Source: Candidatus Altarchaeota archaeon (GTDB lineage Archaea; Altiarchaeota; Altiarchaeia; IMC4; QMZM01). From it: DNA of 7,790 nucleotides. The notes under the pieces were generated by a model. That model was not told the origin of the DNA, made no database searches, and saw nothing but the letters and a program-made list of their open reading frames with translations. Made by a program: the position numbers and the translations under genes. Location of the stretch: contig WALD01000105.1 of assembly GCA_015523055.1 (NCBI GenBank), positions 1-7,790 on the forward strand, read 5' to 3'. Positions 1-5,796 of this stretch are shown here, one piece after another; the first letter of the stretch is position 1; each line of letters starts with the position of its first letter.

Positions 1-228
1 CCCCAGTGTCTTTCCCTCAAAGATTCCGGATAGAATTTCAACCTTATCCTCTTCAGCTCTTGGTGTCACTATGGAATTCTGCCCCGGCCTTCTCCTGTCC
101 AGCTCCCTCTGAATCTCTCCCTGATCCAGCTCCATGCCAGAGGGGCAGCCATCCACAACACAGCCAACTGCGCTGCCGTGCGATTCCCCCCACGAGGTTA
201 CTCTAAAAAGTCTCCCAAAGGTGTTCAT
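1..228 (-). CDS. aroC: Chorismate synthase, N-terminal part (gene runs off the left edge)
   Basis: Chorismate synthase removes phosphate from 5-enolpyruvylshikimate-3-phosphate to give chorismate, the last shikimate-pathway step, in the cytoplasm with reduced FMN. Reading the minus strand from the ATG at 228 gives 76 uninterrupted codons to the window edge. The start MNTFGRLFRVTSWGESHG (1-18) carries the family's N-terminal GESHG signature. It is followed by VDGCPSG (25-31), LDRRRPGQ (43-50), TPRAEED (55-61) and EILSGIFEGKTLG (64-76), all in the expected order. The family is about 360 residues, so roughly a fifth is present and nothing can be said of the C-terminus. There is no clear Shine-Dalgarno sequence before the ATG. 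A TATA-like box centred about 28 nt upstream suggests its own promoter and a leaderless mRNA, separate from the sugar-nucleotide genes upstream on the same strand. The identification is very secure. Confidence 0.96.
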   Translation of the reverse strand, partial: MNTFGRLFRVTSWGESHGSAVGCVVDGCPSGMELDQGEIQRELDRRRPGQNSIVTPRAEEDKVEILSGIFEGKTLG

Positions 229-253
229 GGTCAACTATCTGGAAATAAGTTCA

Positions 254-259
254 ATATAT
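254..259 (-). promoter_or_regulatory. TATA-like box of the aroC promoter
   Basis: On the minus strand the sequence reads ACACATATATTGAAC, with ATATAT centred about 28 nt before the A of the aroC start codon. Archaeal TATA boxes lie about 26-27 nt before the transcription start, so transcription would begin at or within two bases of the ATG. This fits the missing Shine-Dalgarno sequence. It is inferred from position and composition only. Confidence 0.45.
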
Positions 260-275
260 GTGTTTAGCTACACAT
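258..275. promoter_or_regulatory. Inverted repeat ATGTGT-N6-ACACAT at the aroC promoter
   Basis: Two perfect 6-bp arms, ATGTGT and ACACAT, flank a 6-nt spacer. The repeat overlaps the upstream edge of the aroC TATA-like box, where the BRE and TFB would bind. That is a typical place for an archaeal repressor operator. No regulator gene is nearby, so the role is inference. A chance repeat in A/T-rich DNA is possible. Confidence 0.3.
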
Positions 276-314
276 GACTATTCGTCTTGAGACGCCAAAA
301 ATGGCATGTCGGAC

Positions 315-1250
315 CTAGTAACCTGTCATCACCCTGAACCACTCCATGGTCTTCTTCAGACCCTCATCAAGAGAAACCCTCGGCTCCCAGCCCAGCACCC
401 TTCTTGCCTTTGTTATGTCCGGCTGTCTTGTCTTTGGATCATCTATCGGGAGATCCTTGAATACTATCTCTGAGTCAGAGCCGGCTAATTTCTTGATCCT
501 ATTTGCAAAATCAATGATTGACATCTCTTCAGGGTTCCCAAGATTTACCGGCTCAATCTCACTGGAGAGCATCAGATTGTAGAGCCCGGTGACCATGTCA
601 GAAATGTAGCAGAAGCTCCGTGTCTGGGAACCATCACCATAGACGGTTATTGGCTCTCCTTTCAGGGCCTGGGTCATGAAATTAGGCACCACCCTGCCGT
701 CATTCATCCTCATTTTCTCGCCAAATGTATTAAATATACGGGCAATCCTTGTGTCGATTCCGTGGGTGCGATGGTATGCAAGGGTAAGGGCCTCGGCGAA
801 TCTCTTTGCTTCGTCATAGACTCCGCGAGGTCCTATGCAATTGACGTTGCCCCAGTAGCTCTCAGACTGGGGATGTACCTGCGGATCTCCATAGACCTCG
901 CTTGTCGATGCAAGAAGAAATCTGGCGTTCTTTGCCTTTGCAAGACCAAGGGCATTATGGGTGCCCAGGGACCCAACCTTCAGGGTTTGAATCGGTAGCT
1001 CCAGATAATCAACAGGGCTTGCGGGGGATGCAAGGTGGAAGATATAATCAAGGGGGCCATCAATCGTTATGAACTCAGTAACATCGTGATTGATGAATTC
1101 AAAATTCTTGTTGCTGAGAAGGTGGGAGATATTATCCTTACTTCCAGTAAGAAGGTTGTCCATACAGATGACCTCGTGGCCATTGTCCAGTAGATAACCA
1201 CAGAGATGAGAGCCGATAAAGCCCGTCCCCCCGGTAACCAGAATTTTCAT
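315..1250 (-). CDS. UDP-glucuronate decarboxylase (UDP-xylose synthase) family, extended SDR enzyme
   Basis: This cytosolic NAD-dependent enzyme is predicted to oxidise, decarboxylate and reduce UDP-glucuronate to UDP-xylose. The 311-residue protein opens with the Rossmann motif GGTGFIGSH (7-15) and an NAD-ribose acidic residue in MDNLLTG (30-36). It has the UXS-type stretches ASPASPVDY (74-82) and ASTSEVYGDP (114-123), the SDR dyad YDEAK (Tyr145, Lys149), RIFNTFG (171-177), NDGRVVPNF (183-191) and GDGSQTRSFCY (205-215). These are far closer to UXS than to dTDP-glucose dehydratases or GalE. An in-frame ATG at 1274 would overlap ugd by 20 nt. I chose the ATG at 1250 because GGTGA sits 4 nt before it and the protein then starts at MKILVTGG; ATG 1253 is also possible. 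It follows ugd with almost no gap, so the two are probably co-transcribed, and ugd makes its substrate. Specificity for UDP-GlcA is inferred from motifs and neighbour. Confidence 0.88.
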   Translation of the reverse strand: MKILVTGGTGFIGSHLCGYLLDNGHEVICMDNLLTGSKDNISHLLSNKNFEFINHDVTEFITIDGPLDYIFHLASPASPVDYLELPIQTLKVGSLGTHNALGLAKAKNARFLLASTSEVYGDPQVHPQSESYWGNVNCIGPRGVYDEAKRFAEALTLAYHRTHGIDTRIARIFNTFGEKMRMNDGRVVPNFMTQALKGEPITVYGDGSQTRSFCYISDMVTGLYNLMLSSEIEPVNLGNPEEMSIIDFANRIKKLAGSDSEIVFKDLPIDDPKTRQPDITKARRVLGWEPRVSLDEGLKKTMEWFRVMTGY

Positions 1251-1254
1251 CATA

Positions 1255-2529
1255 TCACCAGCACAAACCCTCATACTCTATTCCCTCCCGGTTTTTGACT
1301 ATGTCCCTGCCATCTATCACTATCCTGTTTTTCATTCCCTCATAGTTAAGGTTCTGGAATTCCTCCCATTCAGTCAGGATTAGAGCGATATCTGCCTCTT
1401 TGAGGGCGTCTTCTGCAGTGGAAGCATACTGGATTTCAGGGAATTCTATCTTTGTGTTCTCCTCAGCCTTCGGGTCGTAGGCTACAACCTCTGCCTTTTC
1501 ATTGAGAAGCTGTCTTATAACATGGAATGATTGCGATTCTCTTGTATCATCGGTATCGGCTTTAAAGGCGAGGCCTAAAACAGCGACTCTCTTTCCGTCA
1601 AAGGAGCCGAGTTTTTTTCTTGCTATGTCCAGAAGAATCTCCGGTTGTTTTCTGTTGACCTTAAGAACAGTCTGCAGTAATTCAGGATTATAGCCAATCC
1701 CCTTTGCATAGCTGATGAGGCCCTTGATGTCCTTCGGAAAACAGGAGCCTCCCCAGCCCAGCCCAGCCTTCAGGAAGTTGGGGGAGATTCTGTAGTCAAG
1801 GCTCATCCCCTCTGCAACCGTATAGGCATCGATCCCCAGACGCTTGCAGATGTTGCCTATCTCATTGATGAAGGAAACCTTTGTTGCAAGGAACGAGTTG
1901 CTGGCATATTTTATCATCTCGGCTGTTTTGAGATCCGTCCTGAGTATCGGGCAGTAAAATCCCTTATAGAGCTCAGCAAGTTTATTGCCGGAATTCTCAT
2001 CATACTGACCGATAATAATCCTGTCAGGATTCATGAAATCATCAACAGCCACCCCCTCTTTCAGGAATTCCGGATTCATACATACTCCGAATTCCCCGAC
2101 ATGCTTGCCGGAATTCTTTTCAAGGATTGGAATTATTATGTTCTCGGTAGTTCCCGGAACTACGGTACTTTTTACAACTACGGTATGGTTATCAACTGAT
2201 GCGAGAGCCTTTCCAATGCTCCTGGCTGCGGATTTTATATACCTCAGGTCTATTCCTCCATCCCTGTCGGAGGGAGTGCCGACGCAGATGAACGATATAT
2301 CCGAATTCTCTATTGCCATCTCCAGATCAGTTGTGGCTTTCAGGTTCTTTTGAGCGTTTCTTTTGAGAATCTCCTGCATCCCCTCCTCATAGATGGGACT
2401 CCTTCCCTGATTTATCATCTCTACTTTATGATCAACAATATCTACACAAATAACCTCATTGCCCATATCTGCGAGGCATGCCCCCGTTACAAGACCAACA
2501 TAGCCGGTCCCTATAGTTGCTACCTTCAT
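1255..2529 (-). CDS. ugd: UDP-glucose 6-dehydrogenase
   Basis: It oxidises UDP-glucose twice with NAD+ to UDP-glucuronate, through a thioester on a catalytic cysteine. The 424 residues are a normal length. The N-terminal NAD domain has GTGYVGLVTG (7-16), the acidic residue in CVDIV (28-32) and VVKSTVVPGTT (118-128). Family active-site residues are seen at Glu154 in NPEFLKEG (152-159), Lys207 and Asn211 in KYASNSF (207-213), and Cys263 with Asp267 in GWGGSCFPKD (258-267). The C-terminal UDP-binding domain contains LGLAFKADTDDTRES (318-332). No Shine-Dalgarno sequence precedes the ATG. A TATA-like CATATTG about 40 nt upstream suggests a short leader. It is the first gene of a unit with the UDP-xylose synthase-type gene, whose start follows the stop by a few bases. 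Seven GAATTC palindromes fall in this one gene. Confidence 0.96.
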   Translation of the reverse strand: MKVATIGTGYVGLVTGACLADMGNEVICVDIVDHKVEMINQGRSPIYEEGMQEILKRNAQKNLKATTDLEMAIENSDISFICVGTPSDRDGGIDLRYIKSAARSIGKALASVDNHTVVVKSTVVPGTTENIIIPILEKNSGKHVGEFGVCMNPEFLKEGVAVDDFMNPDRIIIGQYDENSGNKLAELYKGFYCPILRTDLKTAEMIKYASNSFLATKVSFINEIGNICKRLGIDAYTVAEGMSLDYRISPNFLKAGLGWGGSCFPKDIKGLISYAKGIGYNPELLQTVLKVNRKQPEILLDIARKKLGSFDGKRVAVLGLAFKADTDDTRESQSFHVIRQLLNEKAEVVAYDPKAEENTKIEFPEIQYASTAEDALKEADIALILTEWEEFQNLNYEGMKNRIVIDGRDIVKNREGIEYEGLCW

Positions 2530-2660
2530 CTTTTGTTGCTGAGGCTGTTGTCCAGCCTGTCTCCCAATATGACCCTTACCTGTCAGGGAACATTCTTGTG
2601 GTTGAGTGAAAAACCACCCGTTTTGTCATATTAACTTTATTTCTATAGATAAAATATCAG
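2530..2660. promoter_or_regulatory. Divergent promoter region between ugd and the macro-domain gene, with two inverted repeats
   Basis: This 131-bp spacer separates ugd (leftward) from the macro gene (rightward). TATA-like elements are CATATTG on the minus strand near 2566-2572 for ugd, and CTTTATTT at 2635-2642 or CATATTAA at 2627-2634 on the plus strand for the macro gene. Two perfect 6-bp hairpin-forming repeats are present: AGGCTG-N5-CAGCCT at 2542-2558, 13 nt before the ugd ATG, and GTGGTT-N8-AACCAC at 2598-2617. Either could be an operator or leader structure. The promoter boxes are inferred; the repeats are seen directly. Confidence 0.4.
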
Positions 2661-3119
2661 ATGGATGTTGAAATTCTGCATGGGGACCTGACCCGGATAG
2701 AGGCTGATGCAATAGTGAATGCAGCCGATACATCGCTGAGGATGGGTGGCGGAGTAGCAGGAGCAATAAGAAGGGCCGGGGGCAGGGAGATAGAGGACGA
2801 GGCAGTTTCCAAGGGCCCGCTCAGGGTGGGGGAAGCCGTTGCTACAACGGCCGGCAGGCTGAATGCAAAGTATGTAATCCATGCAGCGGCCATGTCATGG
2901 GAAACGCACAGGATGGCAACAGAGGAGTCAATCCGGAATTCGCTGAGGAATTCTCTGGCGATAGCGGATGAATTGAAATGCAAAACTATTGGAATTCCCG
3001 CCGTCGGCTGCGGGATTGCAGGCTTCCCACTTGAGGAAGGAAAAGCTATAATCATCAACGAAATCAAGAGATTCAGGGCAAAGAATCTGGAGAAGGCACT
3101 CCTCATTCTCTATAAATGA
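2661..3119 (+). CDS. Macro-domain protein (ADP-ribose binding or hydrolysing)
   Basis: Macro domains bind ADP-ribose and related metabolites, and many remove ADP-ribose from proteins or hydrolyse O-acetyl-ADP-ribose. This 152-residue protein is a single bare domain. It has GDLTRIEADAIVNAA (8-22) with the adenine-contacting Asp9, the phosphate loop GGGVAGAIRRAGG (29-41), GPLRVGEAVATTAG (52-65), and the second loop GIPAVGCGIAGFP (111-123). This pattern is typical of archaeal stand-alone macro proteins. An oddity is NAAD (20-23) where most active family members have NAAN; Asp23 replaces the Asn that contacts the distal ribose. The ATG at 2661 has no Shine-Dalgarno sequence but has A/T-rich DNA 20-30 nt upstream, so the mRNA may be leaderless. 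The gene is monocistronic, divergent from ugd and convergent with the NFACT gene. The true substrate is unknown. Confidence 0.92.
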   Translation: MDVEILHGDLTRIEADAIVNAADTSLRMGGGVAGAIRRAGGREIEDEAVSKGPLRVGEAVATTAGRLNAKYVIHAAAMSWETHRMATEESIRNSLRNSLAIADELKCKTIGIPAVGCGIAGFPLEEGKAIIINEIKRFRAKNLEKALLILYK

Positions 3120-3206
3120 GGTGATAATACCTGGATTTGACCCCCTGCCATATAACCATCTAAGGAATCTGGTGCTTAAATTCCCTCCGAGAAACGATTC
3201 TGATTG

Positions 3207-4325
3207 TCATTTTACCTCGACATTAATCGTTCCGTCCTTCCCTATCTCCTCTACCCTGAACCTTCCGATTCTGTCCCCTGTCCTGAGTTTCCTGTTCCTT
3301 ACCCCGTCCATTATGGATTCAACCTCCTGCAGGTTCTGATAGATAAGGTCGCCGGCCTTTTTATAGTCCTCGGATTTCTTTCTTAACTTATTCAGACTAT
3401 CTCTTTGCCTCCGCTCTATCCCCCGCAACCTCTTTAACCTCTCCCCGAATCTGCCCTCTACCCTCTCTTCTTTATCCTCAAACTCATGCACGCTGAAGTA
3501 TTCATCAATTGCATCGTTGAAAGAGGCCTGTTCCTTCTGACTGAAGCCCTTGTAGATCTCCAGTTCAAAGGGGACAATGTCAACCATCTTCCCGCCTCTG
3601 ATGATAATCCGCACATCCAATTCCCTATCAAAGAGCTTATGCAGTGATTTGAATAGAATACCCCTCTTTTTTTCATCAATATCCCTGGATATCTGATTCT
3701 TCTCTATCCCGGAATTCAGGCATAATTCCTCCGCATACAATCCACCAAGACCAAACTCGGTTGCGAGGGTCGCCGCTATGCTCCTCTCAGAGCCGGATAG
3801 AATTCTGTTGAATTCCTCTACATCTATTGAGGGGGTGTCAATCCCTGCAGGGGGATACTCGTAGGTCTGCCCAACGCCAAGTTTTCTATGCCTCCACCTC
3901 TGCCATTCGAGAAGACCGATAATCTTTTTATCCGAATTTAGCAGGATCACATTGCCCTTGCTGAACAATTCAATTATCAGGGTATGAATCTTACCCCTGT
4001 TTTCAGTTATAATTTCAAGAATCCTGTCAAATCCATGCTGTTTCACATCCCTTATGAACCCTCCGGAGAGATGCTTTCTCAGTTGCATTGCAAAGGAGCT
4101 GGCCTCCTTTGGAGCAGGTCTGATATACCGGCTGATGCACAGAAAATTTGGAGCCACTATCAGATTGACAGACTCCTCCCCGGTCCGATGCAGCTTGATC
4201 TTTAATTCCCTCCCGGAAATCTGATAGACCTTTTCAACTCTGGCAGAATTCAGCCTCCGATACAATTCCTTCGAGAGAATTCTCACATCAATGGAGCTGA
4301 GCCGGGTTTTTGTCATCCCATCCAT
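3207..4325 (-). CDS. rqcH: NFACT-N protein (RqcH/Rqc2/NEMF-like) lacking the NFACT-R domain
   Basis: Full-length family members bind peptidyl-tRNA-blocked large ribosomal subunits and add C-terminal tails to stalled chains. This 372-residue protein holds the NFACT-N region with SSID (Asp13) and GFDRIL (Asp100-Arg101), equivalents of residues needed for tailing in yeast Rqc2 and bacterial RqcH. A helix-hairpin-helix-like stretch lies at about 190-210, and a charged coiled coil with Arg/Lys/Glu runs from about 283 to 340. It ends with a short beta-rich segment, RFRVEEIGKDGTINVEVK (355-372). Archaeal homologues usually continue to about 650 residues with an NFACT-R domain. Here a TGA follows, and the next 87 bases and the opposite strand of the macro gene hold no such domain. 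The start is the ATG overlapping the V4R stop (TAATG); ATG 4316 is an alternative. Last gene of the argF operon. Confidence 0.85.
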   Translation of the reverse strand: MDGMTKTRLSSIDVRILSKELYRRLNSARVEKVYQISGRELKIKLHRTGEESVNLIVAPNFLCISRYIRPAPKEASSFAMQLRKHLSGGFIRDVKQHGFDRILEIITENRGKIHTLIIELFSKGNVILLNSDKKIIGLLEWQRWRHRKLGVGQTYEYPPAGIDTPSIDVEEFNRILSGSERSIAATLATEFGLGGLYAEELCLNSGIEKNQISRDIDEKKRGILFKSLHKLFDRELDVRIIIRGGKMVDIVPFELEIYKGFSQKEQASFNDAIDEYFSVHEFEDKEERVEGRFGERLKRLRGIERRQRDSLNKLRKKSEDYKKAGDLIYQNLQEVESIMDGVRNRKLRTGDRIGRFRVEEIGKDGTINVEVK

Positions 4326-4876
4326 TATTCGGTTGACCTTATTACAACCCTGCAGTAGGCGTCCCCTTTTGCCCTGCACATGGTTTCATCCCCATAACAT
4401 TCCTTTCCTGAATATGCTGTCCAGATCCCGGCTATAACCCCCCTGAAGAAATGGCACACGGGGATATTGCTCTTTTTTTTGTTGAGGGTAAAGCTCTCTG
4501 CCTCAAAGGAGTCATAGATTACTGCCTCCATCTTGTTGGAGTCTATATCCACAAGTCCCCATCCAAAATACCACATCCCCGCAGTGCTAAGTTTAAGCGA
4601 AGTATCTTTGTCATGACCTGAATTCATATACCCGTCATAGATGTCCTTTCCACATCTCTTACCAATCAGATATACCAGCGTATTACTGGCCCTCCCCATC
4701 AATTTCCTGCTCTCCCTGATGAACCTGTAGGGAAAATATCTGAGGTCAAGAACTACATGCCTCTGCCCAAGCCTTCCAACCCTGCCCCCTTCATCGGAAA
4801 ATGAAGGATCTCTGGTTATGCTGTCAAACAATTCCCTGTTCTCCCTGTAGATGTCCTCCTTTGGTTTAAGAGCCAT
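4325..4876 (-). CDS. V4R-domain protein
   Basis: V4R (4-vinyl reductase) domains are small ligand- or metal-binding modules named from bacteriochlorophyll-pathway BchJ and found in many archaeal sensor and regulator proteins. The 183 residues end in the recognisable V4R core: PVCHFFRGVIAGI (139-151), KECYGDETMC (158-167) and AKGDAYCRVVI (169-179). The cysteines at 141, 160, 167 and 175 are spaced like the family's putative metal- or hydrophobic-ligand site. The first 60 residues are charged and show no helix-turn-helix, signal peptide or membrane segment, so this is a soluble stand-alone module rather than an obvious transcription factor. It starts one nucleotide after the argF stop, and its TAA stop shares one base with the NFACT ATG. 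It should therefore be co-translated with both. Its specific function is unknown. Confidence 0.82.
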   Translation of the reverse strand: MALKPKEDIYRENRELFDSITRDPSFSDEGGRVGRLGQRHVVLDLRYFPYRFIRESRKLMGRASNTLVYLIGKRCGKDIYDGYMNSGHDKDTSLKLSTAGMWYFGWGLVDIDSNKMEAVIYDSFEAESFTLNKKKSNIPVCHFFRGVIAGIWTAYSGKECYGDETMCRAKGDAYCRVVIRSTE

Positions 4877-4877
4877 T

Positions 4878-5762
4878 TTAACCCATCAATCTCAGAAGGA
4901 TCGCCTTCTGGGTGTGGAGTTTATTCTCAGCCTGGGTCCAGATTATTGACCTGTCGCTATTTATTATATCGGCGGTTATCTCTTCTCCCCTATGGGCGGG
5001 AAGGCAGTGCATTACCCTGCAGTCTGGCTTTGCATGCTGCAGTAATTCCCTGTTTATCTGATACTCCTTGAATGCCTTCATCCTCTCATCCCTTTCCCTC
5101 TCCTTTCCTATACTGGCCCAGACATCTGTATAAAGGAAGTCTGCATCCTCTGCAGCCTTCTTGGGGGAGGACATGACATACACCCCCTTCCCTTTTCTGA
5201 CAATCTCCTTATCTGGCATATAACCCTCCGGGGAAGCCACTGACATCTCAATGCCAAGCATGCTGCAGCCAAGTATCAGGGAATTGCAGACATTATTCCC
5301 ATCGCCGATGTATGCAACCTTTATCCCCTCAAATCCACCCCTGCTTTCATAGATTGTAAAAAGATCCGAGATCGTCTGGCAGGGATGCTCCAGATCGGAG
5401 AGGGCATTGATTACAGGAACCGAGGAATTCTTCGCTAATTCAAGAAGAGTGGAATGTTCATAAACCCTTGCTGCGATTCCCTCTGCATAGCTGGAGAGAA
5501 TTCTTGCAGTATCAGCAGGGCTTTCTCCCCTGCTCAGCTGACTTCTGTCGGTATCCAGATGTATTGCATTACCCCCTAGTTGAAACATCGCAACCTGAAA
5601 GGAGACCCTTGTCCTTGTTGATGGTTTCTCAAAGAGAAGGACCAGGGTTTTGCTGTCAAGTCTGTCAATATAGCCAGAAGGATTCTTCTTAATATCTGCG
5701 GTTTCCTCAATAATTGATTTCAACTCCTGGGGGGATAAGTCGCCGACGGAAAGCAGATCCAT
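4878..5762 (-). CDS. argF: Ornithine carbamoyltransferase
   Basis: It transfers carbamoyl phosphate to ornithine to make citrulline in arginine biosynthesis (or works in reverse in catabolism), as a cytosolic trimer-based enzyme. The 294 residues are slightly short for the family. Visible motifs are FEKPSTRTR (44-52) for carbamoyl phosphate, DLEHPCQTISDL (123-134) with the family HPCQ, GDGNNVCNS (153-161), DVWASIG (213-219), HCLPAHRGEEI (252-262) with the ornithine-site cysteine 253, and AENKLHTQKA (278-287). HPCQ, DGNN and HCLP identify ornithine rather than aspartate carbamoyltransferase. Two mild departures are SIG where the ornithine-binding loop is normally SMG, and AENK where AENR is usual. 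No Shine-Dalgarno sequence precedes the ATG; a TATA-like box 26-27 nt upstream suggests a leaderless mRNA. It is the first gene of the operon with the V4R and NFACT genes. Confidence 0.95.
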   Translation of the reverse strand: MDLLSVGDLSPQELKSIIEETADIKKNPSGYIDRLDSKTLVLLFEKPSTRTRVSFQVAMFQLGGNAIHLDTDRSQLSRGESPADTARILSSYAEGIAARVYEHSTLLELAKNSSVPVINALSDLEHPCQTISDLFTIYESRGGFEGIKVAYIGDGNNVCNSLILGCSMLGIEMSVASPEGYMPDKEIVRKGKGVYVMSSPKKAAEDADFLYTDVWASIGKERERDERMKAFKEYQINRELLQHAKPDCRVMHCLPAHRGEEITADIINSDRSIIWTQAENKLHTQKAILLRLMG

Positions 5763-5796
5763 ATATCTTTTTATGTTTTAAATAGTTAAAAAGACA
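5763..5796. promoter_or_regulatory. Compact symmetric divergent promoter between argF and the R15P isomerase gene
   Basis: Only 34 bp separate the two start codons. On the plus strand TTTTTATG (5768-5775) is centred about 25.5 nt before the isomerase ATG. On the minus strand TTTTTAAC (5792-5785) is centred about 26.5 nt before the argF ATG. Both distances match archaeal TATA placement for leaderless transcripts, and neither gene has a Shine-Dalgarno sequence. The two boxes form an inverted repeat, TCTTTTTA and TAAAAAGA, whose centre (5780) coincides with the middle of the gap. The two preinitiation complexes would have to overlap on the DNA, so the genes may compete for transcription. Promoter activity is inferred. 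Confidence 0.55.

Noticed and set aside
6..206. Plus-strand open frame of 66 codons at the left edge
   Set aside because: It is the antisense shadow of the aroC reading frame, which shows strong chorismate synthase motifs over the same bases.
283..304. CGTCT-TG-AGACG stem and T5 run after the UDP-xylose synthase stop as a terminator
   Set aside because: The stem has a 2-nt loop and the T-run lies before, not after, it on the transcribed strand; too weak to call, though a T-run alone can end archaeal transcripts.
2576..2629. 17-codon minus-strand ORF upstream of ugd as a possible leader peptide
   Set aside because: No ribosome-binding site, no runs of regulatory codons, and length expected by chance.
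2657..3106. Minus-strand open frame of 149 codons opposite the macro gene
   Set aside because: Low-complexity Ser/Ala/Pro-rich translation with no motif, fully antisense to the clear macro domain; also checked and rejected as a missing NFACT-R segment.
3118..3126. GAGGTGAT at the macro stop codon, resembling a perfect Shine-Dalgarno sequence
   Set aside because: The frame from GTG 3121 runs antisense into the NFACT C-terminus and has no recognisable protein; spacing to other starts gives only tiny ORFs.
3120..3206. Minus-strand GGGGTCAAATCC resembling a tRNA T-arm, plus a 5-bp GGAAT/ATTCC stem at 3164-3184
   Set aside because: T-stem arms do not pair, no matching acceptor strand or anticodon arm exists, and the stem has an 11-nt loop with no T-run. 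Treated as plain convergent spacer.
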